Positions 55,133 through 64,000 of a stretch of 64,000 nucleotides of DNA are shown one piece after another. How positions within the stretch are numbered: the first letter of the stretch is position 1; every line of letters starts with the position of its first letter. The DNA comes from Bombyx mori. Taxonomy: Eukaryota; Arthropoda; Insecta; Lepidoptera; Bombycidae. The DNA lies in assembly GCF_030269925.1 (NCBI RefSeq), contig NC_085118.1:15311001-15375000 (forward strand). Direction: 5' to 3'. The notes beneath the pieces were generated by a model. The model was not told the DNA's origin, ran no database searches, and saw nothing but the letters and a program-made list of their open reading frames with translations. Position numbers and translations under genes: made by a program.

Positions 55133-55955
55133 CGCCACCGCCGCGCCACCGAGTGCGGCCCTGCATTCAACGTGACTCAAATCAGTGTGACCAGTGTTAC
55201 AAACTATTTCAAAACAGTTTCAAAAAAACGCTTTTGAGGAGCCTTAAAGGAACAAGCGAGGATAATTTTTGTGATAAAGTTACTATTAATTTAAATATAA
55301 TGTAAGCAGCACATTAAATTCATTATTTTACCACCTAGAAACTTTTGTGCGAGGTAGCAAGTTGTGATGGCCAAATCGAAAGATAATAATGAATAAAGGT
55401 TGTGAATAGTATTTGTGTTAAGAAACTAAAGTTAAAGTAGATCAATTTATGTAATTTAAGGTTATGTATAAGTAAGTGCATATAGAATACCTAATAAATA
55501 TACCTAGTCTAATATCATACCTGACCAATACCCATTTGGCAAATTTTATTCTTTAGCACACCGAAATTCAGCCTAATGTCAAGGTTTTTGTAGTTGTCAC
55601 AGATAGACGGGCAACCATACTGTTTTTAAAATTGGGGAACAGCATAAGGATAATTTTCCAACAAACAGCTGTTTTTTCTTTAAGCAGATTTACGGAACTT
55701 ATAAATACCTATAAACATTTCGTAACCGCAGTCAAATTTTTTGCCCAATTTCTTATATTCAATGAAGCTAAATACCAGTATGCCAGGGAATTCGGAATTG
55801 AATTCACGAACATTTAGTGTAGGTATAAAGGTACAAAGCGTCTAGTTTATAAATACAATGATATTAATGACAAGATTATCATTTTTGCACTCGTTAGGTA
55901 CCTAACATTTTGAATTATTAATAAATGATTATCCAGTACATGATGTACAACTATA
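55133..55955. other. Flippase 3' UTR and intergenic DNA
   Basis: The first ~370 bases are the likely 3' untranslated region. The rest holds no gene; the open frame at 55632-55817 has no recognisable features. Confidence 0.45.
55392..55498 (+). terminator. Poly(A) signals of the flippase transcript
   Basis: AATAAA at 55392-55397 and again at 55493-55498, 260 and 361 bases after the stop codon, are the first canonical signals downstream and fit a short 3' untranslated region. Confidence 0.6.
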
Positions 55956-55959
55956 TATA

Positions 55960-56412
55960 AGCTCGCAGTTGAGCTTGGTGTTCGCAGCCACTTTGAGAAG
56001 GCGGCACGACTTAAGAACCCTCTTGTCGTGGCCGCTGGAAACTACATACCCGACCCTGTAAACCGAATGGTAAACCATCGACGTCGCCCTAAGCACGTCA
56101 TTACGGATCCTCCTGATCCATTAACGGTGCTTTTAGGCACCACAAGCACCGGTCACCGTCCTCGTCGAACCCGTCGCTTGCGACGAAGGGCTTGACGAGT
56201 GAATTAACCCATAGACACAACCCACTGAGTTTCTCGCCGGATCTTCTCAGTGGGTCGCGTTTCCGATCCGGTGGTAGATTCTGCGAAGCACTGCTCTTGC
56301 TAGGGTCAGTGTTAGCAACTCTCCGGTTTGAGCCTCGTGAACTCACCTACAAACGTTAGAGTGAAGCTGAAATAGCCTCTCAAGGCTATCAGCATTAGTA
56401 GGAGAAAAAAAA
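55960..56412 (+). mobile_element. Family R LINE 3' end, longest + copy
   Basis: Starts in the coding C-terminus (CACTTTGAGAAGGCGGCACG, CTTGTCGTGGCCGCTGGAAA CTAC = HFEKAA..., LVVAAGNY) and runs through the whole non-coding tail to CTATCAGCATTAGTAGG and poly(A). Confidence 0.85.
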
Positions 56413-56457
56413 AATTGTGTTCGGCGTCGAAGCGTCGATCTCCACAACGATCTAAAC

Positions 56458-56731
56458 CAGGGGCTCCCAAACTTATTCTGTCTACTGCCCACTTTGAGAA
56501 TAAATTATTTTATATCGCCCCTATTTTTTCACGTACTTAAAAACCACTATAGCCAGAGCTCTCGGTGTCTAAGAGTCCTCCTAGATAAAATTACAAATCG
56601 TCTCCCATATATATAAATCCCATATATGTATAGAGGCACACCGCCCCCACTTTTTTCTGGGTCTCTTACAGCCCCCCTTTAGGCCTGCAGCGCCCACAAG
56701 GGGGCGTTATCGCCCACTTTGGGAAAGGCTG
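56458..56731. mobile_element. hAT-type non-autonomous element with 8-base duplication
   Basis: Begins CAGGGGCTCCCAAACTTATT and ends CACTTTGGGAAAGGCTG, imperfectly inverted. The eight bases ATCTAAAC occur exactly at 56450-56457 and 56732-56739. Eight-base duplications and CAG...CTG ends are hAT hallmarks. 274 bases, non-coding. Confidence 0.82.
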
Positions 56732-56815
56732 ATCTAAACCTCGAATCCATCAAGAAACACCAAAAAGAACAACGTTGTAGTAAATGAAATGAATATAAAA
56801 AACATAGCTTAATCT

Positions 56816-57010
56816 ACTTTTTTCTCCTACCTATTCGCTGGTAGCGTAAGAGGCTATTCCAGCTACGCCCGGAATGGTAGGTGAGCTCACGGACTCGATC
56901 TGAGAGAATTTGCTAACACTAGCTCTAGTAAGACCAGTGCTTCGCAGAATCTACCACCGGATCGAAATCGTGACCCACTGAGAAGATCCGACGAGAAACA
57001 GTGGGCTTTT
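56816..57010 (-). repeat. Family R variant (CTATTCGCTGGTAGC type)
   Basis: CCTACCTATTCGCTGGTAGC GTAAGAGGCTATTCCAGCTA CGCCC, then the common CTACCACCGGATCGAAATCG part; same subfamily as 32183-32325. Confidence 0.75.
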
Positions 57011-57781
57011 ATCTAGTGCAGTGGAAGAATACGTCCACTATATAAGAAATACATGTTGAAATGATCTTAAAAGTGACAAAAACTATTTTTGAACACTTAA
57101 TTGAACATTCATTGTCAAAGGCTTTTACTTCGATCCGTCTGCGTTCGGATTAATCCGATTCTGATTTACGACTCCTGTTTTGTTTAATTAGGCTTGTTCA
57201 TAATATTTCGCAGGATATGTAGGTACTAACTTGTTAATTTTCTCGTTTATAATTGACATTGCCAAGCTTATTGCATTTCAATGGATAAATACAAACCATC
57301 TTCGACTATCGAAGATATTAAAACAAAAATAGGAAGCAGTAAAAAAATTCTAATTTTAATTGATTTAGCGCTCTATTATAAAATCAGAAATTTCCCTAAA
57401 CCTCATTTTAGAGTGACATGATTTTAAGCACGTTCTTAACGCACAGAGAAAATAAAATAAGTGTATTATTGAAATAATATGTTTATTTGTTTAAATTGCG
57501 TGTTTCTCAAGGAAATATTTTTCCTTGAAGGATCTACAAGTTGCGTCATGCACGCTTATATAATAATTTTTTATTAAATAAAATATCACGTTAGGCGATG
57601 TCTTCACCTAAATCAATATCTAGACTTTTACCTAATATTATAGTAAAACTGATAAGAGCGGTGCTTAGAAAAATATTCTGGTGTTGAAACATATGGGGCT
57701 TAGATTAATAAGATGATCATAAAAAAAGAAGGTGAAATTGTTCTTTGTTTCATACATTTCGATAGTTCTGATGATAGTTGT
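57011..57781. other. Intergenic, nothing recognised
   Basis: AT-rich without coding or repeat signal. Confidence 0.4.
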
Positions 57782-58210
57782 AAGCCGCGCCAATAAAGAA
57801 ACGAACAGAAAACGGCGTCTATGTACCTGCACTGACTAACAGATGGTAGGGTCAACAAATAAATAGAAAGATAGAAAGAAAAAGTTGTTTATTGTAAAAA
57901 AATATAAAAAACAAATAAGAATGTACTTTACTTTACTTTGGTGCCCTAACAAAAACAACAAAATATAAAATAACAACGAAATAACGAACAAATACAACAA
58001 ATAACAACAGAATTTGAGAGAAAACAGAGCGCGTCGAGACAGTGTGAGAACAAAGTCAGAACTTAGGTTATTTAGAATCTTACTTTAAGGTCAGAACTGA
58101 TATTTTTTTGCATGCAGTACGCGCCGTGTGCGACTAAAGGTAGAAATAGTTTGGAGTGAGAGCGCATGATCGCCGCTGCCATTAGATTTGTTTCTTTATT
58201 GGCGCGGCTT
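57782..58210. mobile_element. MITE family N, copy 1
   Basis: AAGCCGCGCCAATAAAGAAA C at the left and GTTTCTTTATTGGCGCGGCT T at the right are perfectly inverted over 21 bases. 429 bases, non-coding. Its left part equals the reverse complement of the right part of the copy at 61263-62032. Confidence 0.85.
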
Positions 58211-58897
58211 GAAGGTACTGTCGATTGTGTTTAAATTTTTACAGTAATTTATTTAAAGAACTAAGACTATTAATGATTATTAATGTGTGTGCATTGAACC
58301 AAACGAACAAGGTATTTTTTTTTGTAAAAAGTGTTTGTTATTCGGTAAGAAAGTTTATGATAGTTTTAAAATAGGTACTTTATAAAAATATGCGGCACGA
58401 CATTACATACAACTACATTAATATTAAATTTTATTCACTGTTTGTAATCTGGTTTCATTTATTCAGAGTTGATTAGGGTACCGTTTTTTTTATTGGACAA
58501 CGACAAAAGCGTGTCGAAGCCGGCACTCCCTAATACCGTTTCGCCTGTCAGCAATGTAACCTCAACCTTTTTTTTTTGGTATCGTACACCCTGCACCATG
58601 GATACAGCCGCCTGTGGTCAAAGGGCATTTTTATGCTAAACGAAATGTAGAAATGTTGTGCTTATCATAGTAGGCTTAATCTCTTGATTTATTTATTTAT
58701 TTATTTATCACCCTCTTTCGCTCGATCACGTTCGGCTTTGGAACAATATCTGGGAGTCCTGACTTTTTGTCGTCACATAAAATGTGTTCGTCACCGCGCC
58801 GCACTTATTCTCGCAGACTTTACCCCATAATCTGCAAGTGGAGTAAACTGTCCATTCGTAATAAAGTGACCCTTTAAAAAATGTACGTCATAGTGAC
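58211..58897. other. Intergenic, nothing recognised
   Basis: AT-rich, with a TTTA-type simple repeat near 58688-58708; no gene. Confidence 0.4.
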
Positions 58898-58898
58898 A

Positions 58899-59148
58899 TG
58901 TTACTGGTGGTAGGACCTTTTGTGAGTCCGCACGGGTAGGTACCACCACCCTGTCTATTTCTGCCGTGAAGCAGTATTGCGTTTCGGTTTGAAGGGTGGG
59001 GCAGCCGTTGTAACTATACTTGAGACCTTAGGACTTATATCTCAAGGTGGGTGGCACATTTACGTTGTAGATGTCTATGGGCTCCAGTAACCACTTAACA
59101 CCAGGTGGGCTGTGAGCTCGTCCACCCATCTAAACAATAAAAAAAAAC
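58899..59148 (+). repeat. Bm1 SINE
   Basis: TTACTGGTGGTAGGACCTTT TGTGAGTCCGC ... CATCTAAACAATAAAAAAAA; little diverged. Confidence 0.88.
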
Positions 59149-59154
59149 TTAGGC

Positions 59155-59265
59155 GAACTGACGTTCGCCAACGAAGCGTCGTATTTTCTGAAGAGCGTCG
59201 ATCTTCGCGACGATCTAAGCCTCTAAACCAGAAAACGCCTGAAATCAGCACCACAGATTCCGCCG
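59155..59265. repeat. Short repeat with GCGTCGAT/ACGATCTAA words
   Basis: AAGCGTCG...GAGCGTCGATCTTCGC GACGATCTAAGCCTC recurs in shorter form around the hAT element (56427-56457: AAGCGTCGATCTCCACAACG ATCTAAAC). Confidence 0.4.
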
Positions 59266-59684
59266 TCCTAAAAAAATTAAGAATAAATTCCTATTCAAAA
59301 CTATTTAAGTTATTTAGTTACATTTAAATTTCACTGACCCTTGGTAGTACTATGAGCCCACATGAAGTACTTACCACCATTCACTGCCACTTTACAATAA
59401 GCAACCGGAAACCAATAACTAAACAATATTAAAAGTAATAAAATAAAGTCAACAAAAAATATCTTTGTGAAAAGTCAATTATTATTCAATTGAGAATTAC
59501 AATAGTCTCAGCTGTACGGGTTTGGTCACCTTTGTCAGACTAATGGACGAATTAAATAAAAAAAGAAGTACACAAATGTCAAAAATAGGTACAGTACAAT
59601 TTTAGGTTACTTCTACCTATGTTTTTAAATATGAATCAAATTTGTACTTATTGAAATCAAATAGTGATATGAAATTTCTCCATC

Positions 59685-62424
59685 ATGGCATTAATGAAAG
59701 CCAAAACAATCCCGAAAGATGCAGTAACGTTGGACGAGTTAGAAGCCACCAATTATGCATGGGATATTGTTAACAATTGGAACAATAAATTAGATATGTG
59801 AGTATCTTAAAATCCCGAAATATTTACATTTCTTATTATAATAAAAACATAATAACGCGATTCAAAATGCATTGGTCTGAAAGTTTGCTGTATATATATA
59901 TAATTATGAAATTTAAAAAACGCTTTATTTCAAGACAGCCAGTTAAAACTAAAGTTTTTTAACAGTTTCATTCTTCCTTTAGATGGGCACTTCGTTATGG
60001 CCCCGTCATACTTGGAGCCTGTAGTGCAATAGGAGGTGTAATAATTAACAGACAGTATAGAATGAAACTAAAAATAGGCCACTATGGATATTTATCATCA
60101 GTTATCCCCATATCTGTAATGCCCGGAATGCTAACAGTAATTTATCATAGGCAAGTGAGTATAGAAAATTGTACCAAAAATCTGTTCTGATATGTACCTA
60201 AATCACAGAACTAAAAGTTGTTAAATAAATAGGTAATGAATAAGTTTATTCTTCAACTATACCTCTTAATAAGTTTATTACTATGTCAAAACAAATTAAC
60301 AATAATGCACTCAAATAAGCTAACTACTACCATTGTTAAAATACTAGAAAGCTAAATTAAGTAATTTTTCCAGATAATATCAACTGATTTGTTACTTTTG
60401 AAAAATGAAGGATGTCCAATATGTTATGAGATGCGTGCTTCAGCCTTACAAATAGGCTTAGGTGTAATTTATCCAATGATCTTAGGACCTACATCTGCTA
60501 TGATGGTAAGTTAACACTAGATTTATAATTTTTAGCACAATTGAGGCCTATAAAATCAAAGGCAGCCAAATCCAAGTCTGTCAAATATTCAGGTAAACTA
60601 CAAAAATCAGCCCTAAACACGTCATTACGGATCCTCCCGATCCATCGAAGTACTGCTCCTGCTAGGGCAAATGTTAGCAACACTTCCGGTTTGAGAAGCT
60701 GAAATAACTTTGTTCGGATATACAATATTCTTTATTTTAAAGCAGATTTATAAAGAATGAGAATATTACTAATAATCTGAATTTTAAATGATAAAACTTC
60801 ATTTATTAGTACTTAGTACTGAGTAAAAATAAATTTTTTGAACTGAATTTGTTAGAGATTTAGCTGCATTTGTTATAACATGAAAACACTAAAGCGTGTC
60901 CAACTAACTAAACAAGATAGCACCATTGTTAATAATCCATTTTACGACATTATGGCGTTTAGCTGCCTTTGATTTTATAGGCCTCAATTAACATAACAAT
61001 AACAGAAGATGTAGGTAGCTAAAACTACTTTTATATCAGATTTGTCTGACGGTGACAATGAGAAGTGTAAACTGAAATGACAGAAATAAAAGAATAACTT
61101 TAAAAAATTCAACATTAAACCCTACTGTACTATGTACTTTTAACTTAACCCTATTATACTTTTAATTATGCCCACAACTTGTGAAAACTGATGAAAATAA
61201 TATAGTAAGAATAGATGTACCACCCTTCATACCGAAACATATAACTGCTTCACAGCGGTGAGAAGAGCACCAATAAAGAAACGAATTTAAATTGGTGGCA
61301 GTGGTCATGTGCTCTCATTATAAACTATTGCGGTTTTTAGTCGCACACGGGGCATGCAAAAAATCTCACAGTTTTAAAATAAGGCGTTTATGAATTTAAC
61401 ATTCTCATTCATTCATATTTGTAATTTTTTTTTAAACATATTATTTTATTATACTTCAAGAATTTATTATCGAAAAATATTACAATTCAAATACAAATTC
61501 CCATTGTCAGTCAAAAAGACTGCGCCCAGTCGTGCCAGATGCAAACGTACCCACCAGGCGCGTTATCGCACTGGATAGTAATGGATAGCTTCTGCACCAG
61601 GAACGGCCCAGAGCGGGGGCAAAACCTCTCGCCTTCAGGCTTACGTCGACAAAAAAACTTTTCGCTTCTGCGCCCCTACAACCAGACGTGTCAAAAGCCA
61701 ACGGCACAAAAATATATTTATCGATAAGGGACGCGTATTTTTTCCTTTTTTTTCGGGCGGCAAGCTCGGCAGCCGCGCCGGTCGTTATAGTTGTGCGACT
61801 TAGATGACTGGCAGCAAAAGTGTTTGCGCAAGTTGCATCCCAGATGAGACCACTTCCCCCTCTGCCAGGGCACCAAAGTAAAGTACATTCTCATTTGTTT
61901 TTTTATATTTTTTTACAATAAACAACTTTTTCTTTTTTTCTTTCTATCTTTCTTTTTATTTGTTGACACTACCATCTGTCAGTGCAAGTACATAGACGCC
62001 ATTTTCGATTCGTTTCTTTATTGGCGCGGCTTATACCAAGTTTTCACACACTTTGTGCAAATGTAATGGAAACAGGGACTAATTTGACTATTTTAAGTTC
62101 ATAAAACCTTAATTGTAGGATTACCTTGAAATCAATTTCTTGAATTAGCTGATCATAAAATATTATTACCTTATTTATTTGCAGTTTGCTAATCGATACT
62201 CAACATACAGGGTCCCAGATTTGTTTGAAGGTCCCAGAGTAATTTTTAAATTTCTAAGTAAAATAACAAAACCTTTTATGGGAACAATTGCAACAATAGC
62301 AGTTCTGCAATTTGTCACTTCTAATGTAATAACTTACTTTGAAATGAAGAATAATTTTACAATTAGAAAGAAAATTTCGGCAATAGAAAAAAAAATTATG
62401 GCTGAGCAAGGTTTGGACTTTTAG
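59685..62424 (+). CDS. TMEM126: TMEM126-family mitochondrial membrane protein
   Basis: Four exons: 59685-59797, 59983-60154, 60374-60505, 62185-62424, phases 2, 0, 0, giving about 218 residues (human TMEM126A is about 195). The sequence has WALRYGPVILGACSAIGGVI and SVIPISVMPGMLTVIYH as membrane segments, the family motif CPICYEMRASALQ, then LGVIYPMILGPTSAMMFANR YS, TYRVPDLFEGPRVIFKFLSK and a last membrane segment. Family members sit in the inner mitochondrial membrane and assist complex I assembly. Start: first ATG (ATGGCATTAATGAAAGCC) of the open frame. All donors are GT and all acceptors AG. The 1.7-kb last intron is filled by two MITEs. A/B subtype cannot be decided from sequence alone. 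Confidence 0.88.
60539..60990. mobile_element. MITE with 30-base inverted ends in TMEM126 intron 3
   Basis: TTGAGGCCTATAAAATCAAA GGCAGC (left) is exactly mirrored by GCTGCCTTTGATTTTATAGG CCTCAA (right). About 450 bases. It contains an internally deleted family R piece (60615-60708). Confidence 0.85.
60615..60708 (+). repeat. Family R copy with large internal deletion
   Basis: ACACGTCATTACGGATCCTC CCGATCCATCGAAGTACTGC TCCTGCTAGGGC joins the beginning of the tail directly to its later part; inside the MITE at 60539-60990. Confidence 0.75.
61216..61258 (-). repeat. Bm1 fragment, very short
   Basis: ACCACCCTTCATACCGAAAC ATATAACTGCTTCACAGCG equals part of the reverse Bm1 body. Confidence 0.5.
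61263..62032. mobile_element. MITE family N, copy 2 (opposite orientation, longer)
   Basis: Left AAGAGCACCAATAAAGAAAC GAA and right TTCGTTTCTTTATTGGCGCG GCTT are inverted ends of the family at 57782-58210. The two end regions match copy 1 in inverted order; about 480 bases in the middle (61380-61860), including a GC-rich patch, are absent from copy 1. Confidence 0.8.
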
Positions 62425-62577
62425 TTTAAAGTTATATAATTTTTTTTTGTTATCTATAGTTTTATGTTAGATTAAACGTTGAAGTTAGTGTTTTGTGTAT
62501 TATTTACCTTATTCATAAAGCCTCTGTCTCCCAACCGAATATCTAGTACTCACTACAACTAACCAAATTGGACAACC

Positions 62578-62712
62578 GTGTCCTTAGTTCGGGTTTTTTA
62601 AAGTTAGTTTAAGTACAACTAACAGCACCTCTCGCAGCAAACGTTCCAACTCCTTACAAATTTGAGTTAACTTTTACGATGGAGAACGTTAAAAAACTCG
62701 CACTAAGCACAC
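62578..62712. repeat. MITE family M, diverged copy
   Basis: GTGTCCTTAGTTCGGGTTTT TTAAAG (left, decayed) and GAGAACGTTAAAAAACTCGC ACTAAGCACAC (right, intact). Confidence 0.65.
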
Positions 62713-62771
62713 TGCTTGGCCGCTTGGCGACAGAAGATTGCTATATCAATTATGTTTATTATATGAAGTCT

Positions 62772-62995
62772 TGTGAGCCCACAGGTAAATACTACCACTC
62801 TGTCTATTACAACCATGAAACAATAATGCATTTCAGTTCCAAGAGTATGACAGCTGCTATATAGTTGCGACTCAGTCCTCATGTTTCTAGGTGGATTTTG
62901 GCATTCACGCTGTGATGTCTATAGGCTCTGGTAACTACTAACACCAGGTGGACCATGAGCTCATATGGATCCACAATATGATTTAACAAATAAAA
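62772..62995 (+). repeat. Bm1 SINE, decayed
   Basis: GTGAGCCCACAGGTAAATAC TACCACTCTGTCTATTACAA, AATAATGCATTTCAGTTCCA and TAACACCAGGTGGACCATGA GCTC; heavily substituted. Confidence 0.6.
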
Positions 62996-62999
62996 CACT

Positions 63000-63734
63000 T
63001 GAGATTTTTAACCTATATTATTTAATTTTTTATGAATTACAAAAAATGGACAATAAACTGCACACATTTTATCAAGGAAATAAAGATTTTCCTTGTGGTC
63101 TTTGAACACATTCAAAATTGTCCCCTGACCCTTATATTTTAAGAATTTCAAAATAACAAAATAAATTACTTTTAATAAAATACAGATTCGTTTTATGTGG
63201 ACTAATCTGGATATCAAATTTTATTAAAAGAAATTGATAGGTATTGATATTATGTACTTAAATTATTATTATTGTTACCCATTTGATTCGCATTTGCCGT
63301 TTCCTATCACTAACTCTTCTCCCAATTAATTACCTCTTCTGAGTAGATGAGAGATTTTAAAAACACAAAAAATATAATTAGAATTTTATTTGAATTGCAA
63401 TGTTCAGATTTTCTTTATTTGCTCTGTCAAATAGTTGTGGCAAACATGAAGCATGTGAGTAACCTTTTTATAGCCCTGCCACAATTAAGAAAGCTAGAAA
63501 ACTAGCTAGTTTTATTTTCATGAATTTGCCAGTATTGTGCCGAAACACTCCTATTGAATGAAAGTTATAATGATTAATTACTTTTTGTATGCAAGTTAAT
63601 TGTAAGCAACACTCATGTTACTTCGACTATCATTGTTATTATAACAACAGACCCAATTTAAAACCATTGAAATAATTTGAACAGTGGTTACTGCAAATTT
63701 AAATTTTTCCTGGGGCCAACGAACTATTTTTTAG
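63000..63734. other. Intergenic, nothing recognised
   Basis: AT-rich DNA with no gene or repeat identified. Confidence 0.4.
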
Positions 63735-63830
63735 GGTTGATCGATATTCATCGATGTTTTGGTTTCGATAACATCGACACATCGATTTTATGAGAATAAA
63801 ATATCGAATTATCGAAACGTCCATATATCT
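63735..63830. promoter_or_regulatory. Cluster of ATCGAT/TCGATA words
   Basis: GATCGATATTCATCGATG, TTCGATAACATCGACACATC GATTT and ATATCGAATTATCGAAAC carry about seven CGAT cores in under 100 bases. In flies DREF and BEAF-32 bind TATCGATA and CGATA words at promoters and domain borders. Whether a moth factor uses them is inference. Confidence 0.35.
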
Positions 63831-63983
63831 TTTAGGGCCATCTAATAGTGGATGTACTTTCTAGCTAGCGAGTCCCTAGTTAGTACAACTATTTTAAACT
63901 AGATGACACTGATTGACGTAATCGAAGTAAGCCGTACTACATAAATGTGTGTAACATTAAGAAAATGTAAATTGTGAAGTGTG

Positions 63984-64000
63984 ATGTCGGAGACAAGTCC
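63984..64000 (+). CDS. Possible start of the next gene (cut by window end)
   Basis: ATGTCGGAGACAAGTCC would encode MSETS at the very edge, about 150 bases after the CGAT cluster. Too short to judge. Confidence 0.2.

Noticed and set aside
54882..55166. Gly/Arg/Trp-rich minus-strand frame.
   Set aside because: Antisense shadow of the GC-rich last flippase exon.

Overview
The window is nuclear DNA of a lepidopteran, almost certainly the silkworm Bombyx mori or a close relative. It is AT-rich and carries short exons in long introns. Its repeats include many copies of the tRNA-derived SINE Bm1 and of a LINE whose 3' end matches what I know of BMC1. No prokaryotic gene organisation is present.

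Layout, left to right. (1) 2-151 is the last piece of an unidentified coding exon cut by the window edge. (2) 3788-5086 is a mariner-type transposon with a DD37D transposase broken by one frameshift. (3) 5584-7290 (+) is Atg10, the E2-like enzyme of autophagy, in two exons. (4) 9242-10471 is a second, internally deleted DNA transposon. (5) 17585-55132 (+) is a P4-ATPase (lipid flippase) of the ATP11 class. I could join 16 exons with consistent splice phases to the stop codon, about 1,093 residues; the start exon was not found. (6) In the 16-kb first intron of this flippase, on the opposite strand, lies a MADF-BESS (Adf-1-like) locus (30684 down to 22597). It has one first exon followed by three phase-matched sets of second MADF exon plus BESS exon, each set with its own poly(A) signal. 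(7) 59685-62424 (+) is a TMEM126-family mitochondrial membrane protein in four exons. (8) A start codon at 63984 lies about 150 bases downstream of a cluster of ATCGAT-like motifs and may begin the next gene.

Between and inside the genes there are roughly 25 Bm1 pieces, about 16 pieces of a jockey-like LINE tail (called family R here), BMC1-like LINE pieces including one copy with an intact 1,054-codon frame (44046-47700), and at least eight MITE-like families recognisable by inverted ends. Several insertions are nested. The best stack is in the flippase intron at 43608-48699, where a Bm1, a TIR element and a LINE sit inside one another.

The three identified housekeeping genes (Atg10, flippase, TMEM126) do not form a pathway. 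The most original observation is the MADF-BESS locus, which looks built to make three proteins from one start by alternative terminal exons, nested antisense inside the flippase gene. Calls rest on reading the sequence and family knowledge; no search or transcript data were available.
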